Shown one piece after another: positions 44,484-53,242 of a stretch of 64,000 nucleotides of DNA (position 1 is the first letter of the stretch; each line of letters starts with the position of its first letter). A program made the position numbers and the translations under genes. The notes beneath the pieces are model-generated. The model was given only the letters and a program-made list of their open reading frames with translations, made no database searches and was not told where the DNA came from. Origin of the DNA: Crenobacter luteus (GTDB taxonomy: Bacteria > Pseudomonadota > Gammaproteobacteria > Burkholderiales > Chromobacteriaceae); NCBI RefSeq assembly GCF_004345725.1, contig NZ_SLXG01000015.1, positions 1 to 64,000 on the forward strand, in the 5' to 3' direction.

Positions 44484-45248
44484 ATGAAGAAGGTTCTGGT
44501 TTTCACCACGCTGGCCGCGCTGGCGGCCGGCGCGACCGCGCAGGCGGAAACGCTGCGCTTCGGCATCGACCTCAACTATCCGCCGTTCTCCAAGCAGGGC
44601 GCCGACGGCAAGCCGCAGGGCTTCGACGTCGACATGATCCACGCGCTGTGCGCGGCGATGAAGACGAGCTGTCAGGTCGTCCCGCAGGACTGGGACGGCC
44701 TGATTCCGGCGCTGAACGCCAACAAGTTCGACGCCATCCTGTCGTCGATGCAGATTACCCCCGAGCGCCAGAAGGCGGTCGACTTCACCCGCAAGTACTA
44801 CAACATTCCCAGCCGCGTGATCGGCAAGGCCGGCACCCAGGTCGACCAGAACACCTTCAAGGGCAAGAAGATCGGCGTGCTGCGCGCGTCGACGCAGGAG
44901 AAGTTCGCGCGCGACTACTGGGGCAAGAGCGGCGCGCGCATCGTGGCGTACAGCAAGTCGCCCGAGTCCTTCCTCGACCTGAAGGCGGGCCGCGTCGACG
45001 CGGTGTTCGTCGACGGCGCGGTCGGCGACACCGAATTCCTCAAGACCCCCAACGGCAAGGGCTACGCCTTCATCGGCCCGAACTACAGCGACGCCAAGTA
45101 TTTCGGCCTCGGCGCCGGCATCGCGGTCAAGAAGGGCAACAAGGCCCTCGTCGACCGCCTGAACCAGGCCATCGACCAGATCCGCAAGGACGGAAGCTAC
45201 AAGAAGGTACAGGACAAGTACTTCAGCTTCGACGTGTACGGCGGCTAA
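44484..45248 (+). CDS. Basic amino acid ABC transporter binding protein 1 (AotJ/ArgT-like)
   Basis: Periplasmic receptor for arginine/ornithine/lysine-type ligands, 254 residues. Signal peptide ends at TAQA-ETLRF. Family motifs are FGIDLNYPPFSKQGADGKPQGFDVDMI, DGLIPALNANKFDAILSSM, TPERQKAVDFTRKYY and LDLKAGRVDAVFVD. It is the first gene of a six-gene import operon in the order of Pseudomonas aotJQMOP, except that a second binding protein follows. Confidence 0.92.
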   Translation: MKKVLVFTTLAALAAGATAQAETLRFGIDLNYPPFSKQGADGKPQGFDVDMIHALCAAMKTSCQVVPQDWDGLIPALNANKFDAILSSMQITPERQKAVDFTRKYYNIPSRVIGKAGTQVDQNTFKGKKIGVLRASTQEKFARDYWGKSGARIVAYSKSPESFLDLKAGRVDAVFVDGAVGDTEFLKTPNGKGYAFIGPNYSDAKYFGLGAGIAVKKGNKALVDRLNQAIDQIRKDGSYKKVQDKYFSFDVYGG

Positions 45249-45267
45249 GCGCTGCCCGACCGGTCAC

Positions 45268-45289
45268 CCGGGCGGCGCCCGCCGCCCGG
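45268..45289 (+). other. Intercistronic hairpin between the two binding-protein genes
   Basis: A perfect 9 bp stem CCGGGCGGC / GCCGCCCGG with loop GCCC lies between the two binding-protein genes; a similar pair of GC-rich hairpins lies after the second (about 46087-46140). None has a good T run. Such hairpins often stabilise upstream messages so that binding proteins are made in excess over membrane parts. Confidence 0.5.
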
Positions 45290-45314
45290 CCCCACAAGCT
45301 ACAACGGAGAAATC

Positions 45315-46076
45315 ATGAGAAAGCACGGCCTTTTCCTCGCCGGGGTGCTCGCCCTGGCCGTGGGCGGCGTCGCCCATGCCGAAACCTTGCGCTTCGCCAC
45401 CGACGCCAGCTACCCGCCGTTCTCGAAACAGGGCCCGGACGGCAAGATGGTCGGCTTCGACCCGGAAATCGCCCACGCGCTGTGCGCGGCGATGAAGGTC
45501 AAGTGCGAAGTCATCCCGCAGGACTTCGACGGCATCATCCCGGCGCTGAACGCGAAGAAGTTCGACGCCATCATCGCGTCGATGAACATCACCGAGGAGC
45601 GCAAGAAGGCGGTCGACTTCACCGAGCGCTACTACAACATGCCCAGCCGTCTGGTCGCCCGCGCCGGCACCAAGGTCGACGACGCCTGGTTCCGCGGCAA
45701 GAAGATCGGCGTGCTGCGCTCGTCGATCCAGGAAAAGTACGCGCGCGACCACTGGGTCAAGCTCGGCGCCCGTCTGGTCGCCTACGGCAAGGCGCCCGAA
45801 TCCTTCCTCGACCTGAAGGCCGGCCGCGTCGACGCGAGCTTCGTCGACGCCGCGGTCGGCGAGACCGACTTCCTCAAGACGCCGAACGGCAAGGGCTTCG
45901 CCTTCGCCGGACCGGTCTATAACGACGCGAAATACTTCGGCGACGGCGCCGGCATCGCGGTCAGGAAGGGCGACAAGGCTCGCCTGGACAAGTTGAACGC
46001 GGCGCTCAAGCAGATTCGCGCCGACGGCAGCTACGACCGTATCCAGCAGAAGTACTTCAGCTTCGATATCAAGTGA
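45315..46076 (+). CDS. Basic amino acid ABC transporter binding protein 2
   Basis: Second periplasmic receptor, 253 residues, clearly paralogous to the 44484 product. Signal peptide ends at AHA-ETLRF. It has FATDASYPPFSKQGPDGKMVGFDPEIAHAL, DGIIPALNAKKFDAIIASM, TEERKKAVDFTERYYN and LDLKAGRVDASFVD. Differences at ligand-contact positions (for example IDLNYPPF versus TDASYPPF) suggest a different ligand preference. Both presumably dock on the single permease pair downstream, as HisJ and LAO do on HisQMP. Confidence 0.92.
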   Translation: MRKHGLFLAGVLALAVGGVAHAETLRFATDASYPPFSKQGPDGKMVGFDPEIAHALCAAMKVKCEVIPQDFDGIIPALNAKKFDAIIASMNITEERKKAVDFTERYYNMPSRLVARAGTKVDDAWFRGKKIGVLRSSIQEKYARDHWVKLGARLVAYGKAPESFLDLKAGRVDASFVDAAVGETDFLKTPNGKGFAFAGPVYNDAKYFGDGAGIAVRKGDKARLDKLNAALKQIRADGSYDRIQQKYFSFDIK

Positions 46077-46173
46077 TCCAGCGCGCCGGGCGCAGCAGCG
46101 CCCGGCCTGACGACAACCGGAGGGCGGCCGCGCGCCGCCCTCACCCCAGCGTCTTTTTTTCGGGGTGCATTCC

Positions 46174-46863
46174 ATGTTCCTGCAGGGTTATCTCCCCAGC
46201 ATTCTGGAAGGCGCGGTGCTCACCCTCGAGGTGGCCGGCGCATCCTTGCTGGTATCCGTCGTGCTCGGCTTCGTCGGCGCCATGTGCAAGCTGTCGCCGT
46301 CCAAACCGCTGGTGTGGTTGGCCGAGCTCTATTCCACCGTGATCCGCGGCGTGCCCGACCTGGTGTGGATGTTCATGCTGTTCTTCGGCGGCCAGATGCT
46401 GATCAACGACGTCGCGACCCGCTTCGGCCTCGCGGCGCCGGAAATCAACCCCTTCGTCGCCGGCGTGCTGACGATCGGCTTCATCTTCGGCGCCTACATG
46501 ACCGAGACCTTCCGCGGCGCGATCATGGCGGTGCCCAAGGGCCAGATGGAGGCCGGCCTCGCCTACGGCATGAGTCCGCTGCGCGTGTTCTTCCGCATCA
46601 CGCTGCCGCAGATGGTCCGCTTCGCGCTGCCGAGCTTCTCGAACAACTGGCTGGTGCTGGTCAAGTCGACCGCGCTGGTGTCGGTGATCGGCCTGAACGA
46701 CATGATGTACAAGGCCGACACCGCCAAGTCGGTCACGCAGGAACCGTTCACCGTCTACATGGTGGTCGGCGGCCTCTATCTGGCGATCACCACCGTGTCG
46801 ATCCTGGCGCTGACCTGGCTCGAGAATCGTTATTCGATGGGCGTGAAGGAGAGCGGACTGTGA
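46174..46863 (+). CDS. aotQ: Basic amino acid ABC permease, AotQ/HisQ-like
   Basis: Inner-membrane permease of 229 residues. It has the HisQ/GlnP order: ILEGAVLTLEVAGASLL, STVIRGVPDLVWMFMLFFGG, GAYMTETFRGAIMAVPKGQMEAGLAYGMSPLRVFFRI (EAA loop) and NNWLVLVKSTALVSVIGLNDM. I prefer ATG 46174, nine bases after GGGGT; a GTG at 46165 is possible. Its end overlaps the next permease start by four bases. Confidence 0.92.
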   Translation: MFLQGYLPSILEGAVLTLEVAGASLLVSVVLGFVGAMCKLSPSKPLVWLAELYSTVIRGVPDLVWMFMLFFGGQMLINDVATRFGLAAPEINPFVAGVLTIGFIFGAYMTETFRGAIMAVPKGQMEAGLAYGMSPLRVFFRITLPQMVRFALPSFSNNWLVLVKSTALVSVIGLNDMMYKADTAKSVTQEPFTVYMVVGGLYLAITTVSILALTWLENRYSMGVKESGL

Positions 46864-47591
46864 TCGACCTCAACCTGATCCTGGAAAACCTGCCGTCCTT
46901 CTTCGGCGGCGCCTACGGCGAGCCGGTGCTCTCGACCAGCGACGGCCTCGTGATGACCTTCCAGCTGCTCGGCCTGTCGCTGCTCCTGGGCCTGGCGCTG
47001 TCGGTGCCCTTGGCGCTGATGCGCGTGTCGCGCAACAAGTGGCTCGCCTGGCCGGTATGGCTGTATACCTACGTGTTCCGCGGCACGCCGATGCTGGTGC
47101 AGCTGTTCATCTTCTACTACGGCCTGTCGCAGTTCGACGCGGTGCGCGACAGCTGGGCGTGGGAATACCTGCAGGAAGCGTACGTGTGCGCCATCCTCGC
47201 CTTCACGCTGAACACCGCCGCCTACACGACCGAGATCATCGCCGGCCAGATCCGCAACACCCACTACGGCGAGATCGAGGCGGCCAAGGCGGTCGGCATG
47301 AGCCGCTGGCTGATGATGCGCCGCATCGTGATCCCGTCGGCGCTGCGCCGCGCGCTGCCCGCGTACAGCAACGAGGTGATCATGATGCTGCACGGCACCT
47401 CGATCGCCGGCCTCGTCACGCTGGCCGACCTGACCGGCGTCGCGCGCCGCCTGTACGCCGACAGCTATCAGCCGTTCGAACCGTTCCTGATGGCCGGCGC
47501 GCTGTACCTGACGTTCACCTTCCTGTTCGTCTGGCTGTTCAAGCGCCTCGAAGGCCGCTACCTCGCCTATCTGGCGCCGCGCAAGCACTGA
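46860..47591 (+). CDS. aotM: Basic amino acid ABC permease, AotM/HisM-like
   Basis: Second inner-membrane permease, 243 residues, starting at GTG 46860 inside the aotQ stop (GTGA). Motifs: TFQLLGLSLLLGLALSVPLALMRVS, YTYVFRGTPMLVQLFIFYYGLSQF, the EAA loop NTHYGEIEAAKAVGMSRWLMMRRIVIPSAL and HGTSIAGLVTLADLTG. It pairs with AotQ to form the channel. Confidence 0.93.
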   Translation: MIDLNLILENLPSFFGGAYGEPVLSTSDGLVMTFQLLGLSLLLGLALSVPLALMRVSRNKWLAWPVWLYTYVFRGTPMLVQLFIFYYGLSQFDAVRDSWAWEYLQEAYVCAILAFTLNTAAYTTEIIAGQIRNTHYGEIEAAKAVGMSRWLMMRRIVIPSALRRALPAYSNEVIMMLHGTSIAGLVTLADLTGVARRLYADSYQPFEPFLMAGALYLTFTFLFVWLFKRLEGRYLAYLAPRKH

Positions 47592-47601
47592 GGAGCCGGC
47601 C

Positions 47602-48741
47602 ATGCAGACGCGCGAACACCCGCTGTTATCGCCCGGCCTTGGCACGCAACGCCGCGTGACCAGCTTCCACTTCGGCCCGGCGGGCGGCGCCAAGGTCTAC
47701 ATCCAGGCCGCGCTGCACGCCGACGAACTGCCGGGCATGCTGGTCGCGTTCACGCTCAAGGCGAGGTTGGCCGAGCTGGAAAAGCAGGGTCGTCTCGCCG
47801 CCGAGGTGGTGCTGGTGCCGGCCGCCAACCCGATCGGCCTCGACCAGCGCCTGCTCGGCCACGGACTCGGCCGCTTCGAGCTCGGCTCCGGCCACAACTT
47901 CAACCGCCACTACCCGGCGCTGGCCGACGCGGTGTTCGACGCCGTCGCCGACCGGCTCGGGCCGGACGCCTCGGCCAACGTGGCGCTGATCCGCGCCGAG
48001 CTCGCTCGCCAGCTCGCGGCGCTCACGCCGGCGAGCGAACTGGAAAGCCTGCGCCTGACGCTGATGCGGCTGGCCGCCGACGCCGACCTAGTGCTCGACC
48101 TGCACTGCGATCTCGACGCCGGCGTACACCTTTACACGCTGACGCCGCTGTGGGAGCGGGTCGAACCGCTGGCGCGCTACCTCGGCTCCTGCGCGCAGCT
48201 CTTGGCCCTCGACTCGGGCGAGCACCCGTTCGACGAGGCCTGCAGCCAGCTGTGGCATTTGCTAGACCAGAAGAGCCGGTCGCGCGCGGCGGGCCTGGGC
48301 GAAGACGCACCGCCGGTGCCGCTGGCCTGCTGCGCGGTCACCGTCGAACTCAGGGGCCAGGACAGCGTCGCGCACGAGCTGGCCGAACGCGACGCCGGCG
48401 CGCTGATCGCCTACCTGACCGAACGCGGTTTCGTCGCCGGCGACGCGCCGCCGCCGCCCGCGCTGCCCTACCCGGCCACGCCCTTGGCCGGCGTCGACGA
48501 CCTCCTCGCCCCGCACGCCGGCGTGATCGTCTTTCACCGGAGTGCCGGCCAGGCGGTCAGGGCCGGCGACGTCGTCGCCGACGTGATCGACCCGGTCGCC
48601 GGCACCGAAACGCCGCTCGTCGCGCGCCGCGACGGCATGCTGTACGCCCGCGTGCGCGACCGCTACGCCGCTCCGGGCCTGTGGGTGGCCAAGATCGCCA
48701 CCGACCTCGCCTTCAAAACAGGAAAGTTGTTAAGCGCATGA
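47602..48741 (+). CDS. aotO: Succinylglutamate desuccinylase/aspartoacylase-family protein, AotO-like
   Basis: A 379-residue M14-type zinc-hydrolase-fold protein. Metal motif [12 protein letters not shown] (HxxE) at about residue 39, then GHNFNRHYP, and [15 protein letters not shown] with the third ligand His. It ends in a small beta domain ([26 protein letters not shown]) like AstE/aspartoacylase relatives. The same family member sits between permease and ATPase genes in the Pseudomonas aot operon, where its role is not settled. It may deacylate an imported amino acid derivative. Overlaps the ATPase gene (ATGA). Confidence 0.85.
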   Translation: MQTREHPLLSPGLGTQRRVTSFHFGPAGGAKVYIQAALHADELPGMLVAFTLKARLAELEKQGRLAAEVVLVPAANPIGLDQRLLGHGLGRFELGSGHNFNRHYPALADAVFDAVADRLGPDASANVALIRAELARQLAALTPASELESLRLTLMRLAADADLVLDLHCDLDAGVHLYTLTPLWERVEPLARYLGSCAQLLALDSGEHPFDEACSQLWHLLDQKSRSRAAGLGEDAPPVPLACCAVTVELRGQDSVAHELAERDAGALIAYLTERGFVAGDAPPPPALPYPATPLAGVDDLLAPHAGVIVFHRSAGQAVRAGDVVADVIDPVAGTETPLVARRDGMLYARVRDRYAAPGLWVAKIATDLAFKTGKLLSA

Positions 48742-49553
48742 AACCGATCGAACACCCCAACGCCGTCGCCGCCGGCCAGAACGGCAACATCAAGCTGCGC
48801 GTGGACGAACTCTTCAAGAGCTACGGCCACCACGAAGTCCTCAAGGGCGTGTCGCTGACCGCCCACGGCGGCGACGTGATCAGCATCATCGGCTCCTCCG
48901 GCTCCGGCAAATCGACCTTCCTGCGCTGCATCAACCTGCTCGAGCAGCCGAACCGCGGCCGCATCTTCGTCGCCGGCGAGGAGCTGGCGCTCGTCGAGGA
49001 CAAGCGCAACCACGCGCTCAAGGCCGCCGAACCCAAGCAGTTGGCACGCCTCAGAACCAAGCTGGCGATGGTGTTCCAGCACTTCAACCTGTGGGCGCAC
49101 ATGACGGTGCTCGAAAACATCATCGAGGCGCCCATCCACGTGCTCGGCGTACCGCGCGACGAGGCGGTCGCGCGCGCGAAAAAGTACCTCGAGAAGGTCG
49201 GCCTCAAGGGCGTCGAGGACAAATACCCGTCGCACATGTCCGGCGGCCAGCAGCAGCGCGTCGCGATCGCGCGCGCGCTGGCGATGGAGCCCGAGGTGAT
49301 GCTATTCGACGAACCGACCTCCGCGCTCGACCCGGAACTGGTCGGCGAGGTACTCAAGGTGATGCAGGACCTGGCGCGCGAAGGCCGCACCATGGTGGTG
49401 GTCACGCACGAAATGGGCTTCGCCCGCGAGGTGTCCAACCACGTGATCTTCCTGCACCAGGGCAAGATCGAGGAGCAGGGCAATCCGCGCGAGGTGCTCG
49501 CCAACCCGAAGAGCGAGCGCCTGGCGCAGTTCCTGTCCGGCCGCCTGAAGTAA
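48738..49553 (+). CDS. aotP: Basic amino acid ABC transporter ATPase, AotP/HisP-like
   Basis: Cytosolic ATPase, 271 residues. Walker A is [16 protein letters not shown], the Q-loop [16 protein letters not shown], signature [16 protein letters not shown], Walker [15 protein letters not shown] and switch [12 protein letters not shown]. The [23 protein letters not shown] insert is typical of the HisP/AotP group. Last gene of the transport operon, followed by a terminator. Confidence 0.95.
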   Translation: MKPIEHPNAVAAGQNGNIKLRVDELFKSYGHHEVLKGVSLTAHGGDVISIIGSSGSGKSTFLRCINLLEQPNRGRIFVAGEELALVEDKRNHALKAAEPKQLARLRTKLAMVFQHFNLWAHMTVLENIIEAPIHVLGVPRDEAVARAKKYLEKVGLKGVEDKYPSHMSGGQQQRVAIARALAMEPEVMLFDEPTSALDPELVGEVLKVMQDLAREGRTMVVVTHEMGFAREVSNHVIFLHQGKIEEQGNPREVLANPKSERLAQFLSGRLK

Positions 49554-49578
49554 GCCGTCCGCGAGACGGCAAGACGCA

Positions 49579-49606
49579 CCCGGCGGGCGACGCCCGCCGG
49601 GCGTTT
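49579..49606 (+). terminator. Terminator of the aot-type operon
   Basis: A perfect 9 bp stem CCCGGCGGG / CCCGCCGGG with a 5-base loop is followed by CGTTT. Short T run, so read-through into the regulator gene is possible. Confidence 0.65.
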
Positions 49607-49630
49607 CCCCTCCCCTAGCACGTGGTGTCC

Positions 49631-50605
49631 ATGGCCCAACCGCCCGCCAGCAAGCCGCAACGCATCGGTTTCCTGATGCTGCCGAACGCCTCGATGGCCG
49701 ACTACGCCGTCGCCAGCGAGGCGCTGATCCGCGCCAACGAGATCGCCGAGAAGAAGCTGTACGACATCCTGACGCTGTCGCTGACCGGCGAGACGGTCAG
49801 CTTCAACAACCGCCAGCCCTGCCCGGTCGACCTGCCGCTGGGCTACGCGCCCAAGCTCGACATGCTGTTCGTGCTCGCCGACTCGCTCGATTTGAAGCTG
49901 CCGCTGGACGCGCTGATCGCCGGCATCCAGGCGCAGAACCCCGACACGCTGACGCTAGTCGGCCTGTCCGCCGGCAGCTACTGGCTGGCGCGCGCCGGCT
50001 TCCTGCACGGCTACCGCGCGACCATACACTGGCAGGAAATCGGCCGCTTCACCGACGAATTCCCCGACGTGATCGTCACCCCCAACCTGTACGAGATCGA
50101 CCGCAACCGCCACAGCTGCGCCGGCGGCGCCGCGACCTTCGACTACCTGCTCAGCTTCCTCGCCGGCCGGCACGGCGCCGACTTCGCCGGCCTGCTGTGC
50201 GAGCGCTTCAGCATGGAACGCATCCGCCCGGGCAGCGAGCGCCAGCGCATCCCGCTGGCCACCCGCATCGGCAACAGCCAGCCCAAGCTGACCGAGGCGG
50301 TGTCGCTGATGGAGGCGAACATCGAGGAGCCGCTGTCGACCGACGACATCGCCTACTACGTCGGCGTGTCGCGCCGCCAGCTCGAGCGCTTGTTCAAGCA
50401 GTATTTGAACACCGTGCCGTCGAAGTACTACCTCGAGCTGCGCCTGAACCGCGCACGCCAGCTCTTGCAGCAGACGTCCAAGTCCATCGTGCAGATCGGG
50501 CTCGCCTGCGGCTTCTCGAGCGGCCCGCACTTCTCGAGCAGCTACCGCAACCACTTCAACATCACGCCGCGCGAGGAGCGCGCCAAACGGCTGAACGCCG
50601 GCTGA
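49631..50605 (+). CDS. AraC-family regulator with amidotransferase-like domain (ArgR/AotR type)
   Basis: Transcription factor of 324 residues. The N-terminal half has a DJ-1/class I amidotransferase-like fold (IGFLMLPNASMADYAVASEALIRAN, GLSAGSYWLARAGFLHGYRATIHW) and the C-terminal half the AraC double helix-turn-helix (LSTDDIAYYVGVSRRQLERLFKQYLN, then IGLACGFSSGPHFSSSYRNHF). The architecture and position after aotP match Pseudomonas ArgR, the arginine-responsive activator of aot and aru genes. Activation of the upstream operon and perhaps gdhB by arginine is therefore a reasonable inference. ATG 49631 chosen; GTG 49622 is the alternative. Confidence 0.9.
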   Translation: MAQPPASKPQRIGFLMLPNASMADYAVASEALIRANEIAEKKLYDILTLSLTGETVSFNNRQPCPVDLPLGYAPKLDMLFVLADSLDLKLPLDALIAGIQAQNPDTLTLVGLSAGSYWLARAGFLHGYRATIHWQEIGRFTDEFPDVIVTPNLYEIDRNRHSCAGGAATFDYLLSFLAGRHGADFAGLLCERFSMERIRPGSERQRIPLATRIGNSQPKLTEAVSLMEANIEEPLSTDDIAYYVGVSRRQLERLFKQYLNTVPSKYYLELRLNRARQLLQQTSKSIVQIGLACGFSSGPHFSSSYRNHFNITPREERAKRLNAG

Positions 50606-50618
50606 GCGCCCAACACGC

Positions 50619-50646
50619 AAAAAAGACGGCACCGCGAGGTGCCGTC
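50619..50646. terminator. Bidirectional terminator between argR-like gene and TonB receptor gene
   Basis: A perfect 9 bp stem GACGGCACC / GGTGCCGTC with loop GCGA. On the minus strand it runs into TTTTTT, making it strong for the receptor gene; on the plus strand the tail is weaker. Confidence 0.85.
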
Positions 50647-50672
50647 CGCTTGTTTGCGCCGCGCAGGCCGGC

Positions 50673-52775
50673 TCAGAACTTGAGCTCGGCGCTGACGCGC
50701 GCGGTGCGCGGCGCGCCCTGGGTCAGCCAGCTCCACTCGTTGGCCTGCCAGTATTTCTCGTTGGCGACGTTGTCGACGCCGGCGCGCAGCGTCAGCTCCT
50801 TGCCGTCGAAGCGGGTGCGATAGCGCGCGCCGAGGTCGAACAGCTGGTAGCTGCCGAGCTGGTTCGCGTTGCTCGACTCCAGATAGCGCTTGCCGACGTA
50901 GCGGGTCCCGCCGGTCAGCGTCAGACCCGGTAACGCCGGCAGCCGGTACTCGGCCTGCAGACTGGCGCTGAACTTCGGCGTGTTGGCGGCGTTCTTGCCG
51001 TTCACGGTCGCGTCGTCGCTCTCGTTCTCGCTGTCTATCACGAGCGCGCTGGCGCTCAGCGCCCAGTCGCGGCCGAGCTCGACACGGCCGGCCAGGTCGA
51101 GGCCGTTGAAGATCAGGCCGCCCTCCTGGACGAAGCGGTTGGCGCTGTTGGTATACGCCAGCCCGCGCTCGACGCGGAACAAGGCCGCTTCGGCCGACCA
51201 GCCGGCGCCCTCGGTCTTCACGCCGACTTCGTACTGCTTGCTCTCGAGCGGACCGAAGGCCTGGTCTTCGTTCGCCGTACCCGTCGGCGCAATATTGCCC
51301 TTTTCGAGCGATTCGACGTAGCTCGCGTACAGCGAGGTCGAATCGACCGGCTTCCAGATCGCGGCGACGGTCGGCGTGAGCGCGCCTTTTTTCTCGAACA
51401 GCTCGTTCCAGCGATCGTTGCGGTCGCGGAAGTTCTGGTGGCGCAGGCCGAGCACGGTGCGCCACTGCGGCGTCCACTCGATGGTGTCGCTGACGAAGAC
51501 GCCGATATTGCGGGTCTGCCAGATGGTCGACAGCGGACCGGTGACGATCGGCAGGTGCGGGGCGCTCACGCCGCCGGCACGACCGCTGTAGAGATTGCCG
51601 CCCGGCAAGGAAGCGCCGTCGGATTCGGCAGCCGAGCGCCGCACCTTCTGCACGTCGGCGCCGACGACGAGGTCGTGCTTGATCGAGCCGGTGGCAAACT
51701 GGCCGTTCAGCAGCAGGTTGGCCGAGTCGCTCCGGTGCTCGCTGTACCAGCTATACAGAAAATCGTCGTAATGACCGGCGTCGTCCACGACGCTCAGATA
51801 GCTGTCGTAATTGGTGCGCTTCATCAGCGCGGTGCGCACGGCAGCGCGCAGGTTCCAGCTGTCGTTCAGGTCCCAGCGCAGGCTGGCGCCGTGGGTGCTC
51901 GTTTCGGTCTGGTAGTAGGAAAAATCCTGCGCCAGCTTGCGATCGCCCGGGATTGGAGCCGGTACGGTAGAGGCACCGTCGAGCGCCAGCGCGAAGATCG
52001 CATTGTTGACCTTGCGCTTCTGGTACAGCGTGTCGAGGTTCAGCGTGATGCTATCGGTCAGCCTGGCGTCAAAGGCGAGCGAAGCCGAGTTGCGCTCGAT
52101 CGGCGCATCCTGATACGTGTCGCCGCCCTCGTGCACCAGGTTCAGGCGCAGGCCGAAGCGGTCGTCGCCGAAGCGGCGACCGAGGTCGGCGGCGAGCTTG
52201 TACTGCGACTCGTCGCCGTAGCCGGAGGTCAGGGTCGTGACCGGCTCGCGACTCGCGCGCTTGAGCTTGTAGTTGACGACGCCGCCCGGCTGGCTGAAGC
52301 CGTACATGAAACCCGACAGGCCCTTGAGCAGCTCGATCTGCTCGAAATGCTCAAGCGGCAGGTTGCTCATCCACAGGCCGGTATTCAGACCGTCAACCTT
52401 GAAGCCGTTCAGCGTATCGAGCTGCAGGCCACGGATCGTCAGTTGCGAGCTCTCGCCGGCGATATCGTTACTGGCCGCCTGCACCGCTGCGTCGGCCTTG
52501 AAGGCGTCGGCCAACGTGCTCGCCTGCTGGTTGGCGATGTAGTCGTCGGTCGCGACGCTGATCGAGAATGGCGTGTCGAGCAGCGTCTTGGTGCCGAGCG
52601 CGCCGGTGCTGGCAACCGGTGCCCGGTAGCCGGACAGCATGCCGTTGCCGCCCTGCTGGGCGGTCACCGACACGGTCGGCAGTTCGGCCTCGCCGCCGGT
52701 GGCGGCCAGGGCCGGCAGCGCGAAGGCGGCCAGCACGGCAACGGCGACGACGCGCCGGTGGAACGGGTACGACAT
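50673..52775 (-). CDS. TonB-dependent siderophore receptor
   Basis: Outer-membrane barrel of 700 residues. Signal peptide MSYPFHRRVVAVAVLAAFALPALA, then a TonB-box-like ELPTVSVTAQ, plug domain (TPFSISVATDDYI, QLTIRGLQLDTLNGFKVDGLNTG, LEQIELLKG-like HFEQIELLKGLSG, QPGGVVNYKLKRA) and barrel ending in aromatic Phe (RVSAELKF). The pattern fits the FhuA/FpvA-like siderophore receptor group; no extra N-terminal signalling domain is present. A Fur-like box lies upstream. The ligand cannot be named. Confidence 0.93.
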   Translation of the reverse strand: MSYPFHRRVVAVAVLAAFALPALAATGGEAELPTVSVTAQQGGNGMLSGYRAPVASTGALGTKTLLDTPFSISVATDDYIANQQASTLADAFKADAAVQAASNDIAGESSQLTIRGLQLDTLNGFKVDGLNTGLWMSNLPLEHFEQIELLKGLSGFMYGFSQPGGVVNYKLKRASREPVTTLTSGYGDESQYKLAADLGRRFGDDRFGLRLNLVHEGGDTYQDAPIERNSASLAFDARLTDSITLNLDTLYQKRKVNNAIFALALDGASTVPAPIPGDRKLAQDFSYYQTETSTHGASLRWDLNDSWNLRAAVRTALMKRTNYDSYLSVVDDAGHYDDFLYSWYSEHRSDSANLLLNGQFATGSIKHDLVVGADVQKVRRSAAESDGASLPGGNLYSGRAGGVSAPHLPIVTGPLSTIWQTRNIGVFVSDTIEWTPQWRTVLGLRHQNFRDRNDRWNELFEKKGALTPTVAAIWKPVDSTSLYASYVESLEKGNIAPTGTANEDQAFGPLESKQYEVGVKTEGAGWSAEAALFRVERGLAYTNSANRFVQEGGLIFNGLDLAGRVELGRDWALSASALVIDSENESDDATVNGKNAANTPKFSASLQAEYRLPALPGLTLTGGTRYVGKRYLESSNANQLGSYQLFDLGARYRTRFDGKELTLRAGVDNVANEKYWQANEWSWLTQGAPRTARVSAELKF

Positions 52776-52896
52776 GGATTCCCCCTCGATGGAACAAGAT
52801 AAAGCGATGGCCGGCGCGCCCGCGTCCCCGCGCGGTCGGGCCGGCCGTATGTCATGAACGCCGACAATATAAATGCGAATCACTAACAACTCAATA

Positions 52897-52915
52897 GATA
52901 ATGATTCTTATTAAA
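52897..52915 (-). promoter_or_regulatory. Fur-like box for the TonB receptor
   Basis: GATAATGATTCTTATTAAA matches the 19-base Fur consensus at 14 positions, with the first nine bases perfect. It is 122 bases before the receptor ATG in an AT-rich stretch. Fur with iron should repress here. Confidence 0.7.
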
Positions 52916-53140
52916 TAAACACTGTAGCGCCGCGCACGAACTGGCGGTACAGCGGGGGGAAGTCTGGGGGCTGGGTCAAAAGGTCGGGGGGCATGCGGCC
53001 CGGGGGCGGGGTGGCTCATCGCTTCGTCCTGTTTGCTGCGGCTGGTCCGGAGGCCGCCTCGCGGGCGGCCGTGTCGAGCTCAAGACGAACCGTCGGGCCG
53101 GTTTTTTAGCGCCGACACGCTGATCATGGATAAAAACAAG

Positions 53141-53159
53141 AATAAGAATAATAATTGTT
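53141..53159 (+). promoter_or_regulatory. Fur-like box for the exporter gene
   Basis: AATAAGAATAATAATTGTT matches the Fur consensus at 13 of 19 positions. It lies about 84 bases before the exporter start, so iron control of this gene is likely. Confidence 0.55.
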
Positions 53160-53242
53160 CCTAACCTTTCGTCAGCACCATGGGCAGCCGGCGAAATCCG
53201 CCCGCGCGCAGCGCCCGACCGCACCCACTTTCCTGGACCGCC

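Larger units (their letters stand above)
52776..53242. other. Gene-free region between receptor and exporter genes
   Basis: The 467 bases between two divergent siderophore genes hold no gene I accept. They contain Fur-like boxes at 52897-52915 and 53141-53159, one near each gene. In the middle is a GC-rich stretch with a hairpin AACCG-N6-CGGTT followed by TTTT at 53088-53107, a terminator-like remnant with no matching gene. The two ends are AT-rich and the middle is not. Confidence 0.5.

Noticed and set aside
53088-53107. Terminator-like hairpin in the middle of the receptor-exporter intergenic region
   Set aside because: No transcript is known to end there on the plus strand and the stem is only five bases; mentioned in the region entry but not called as a terminator.
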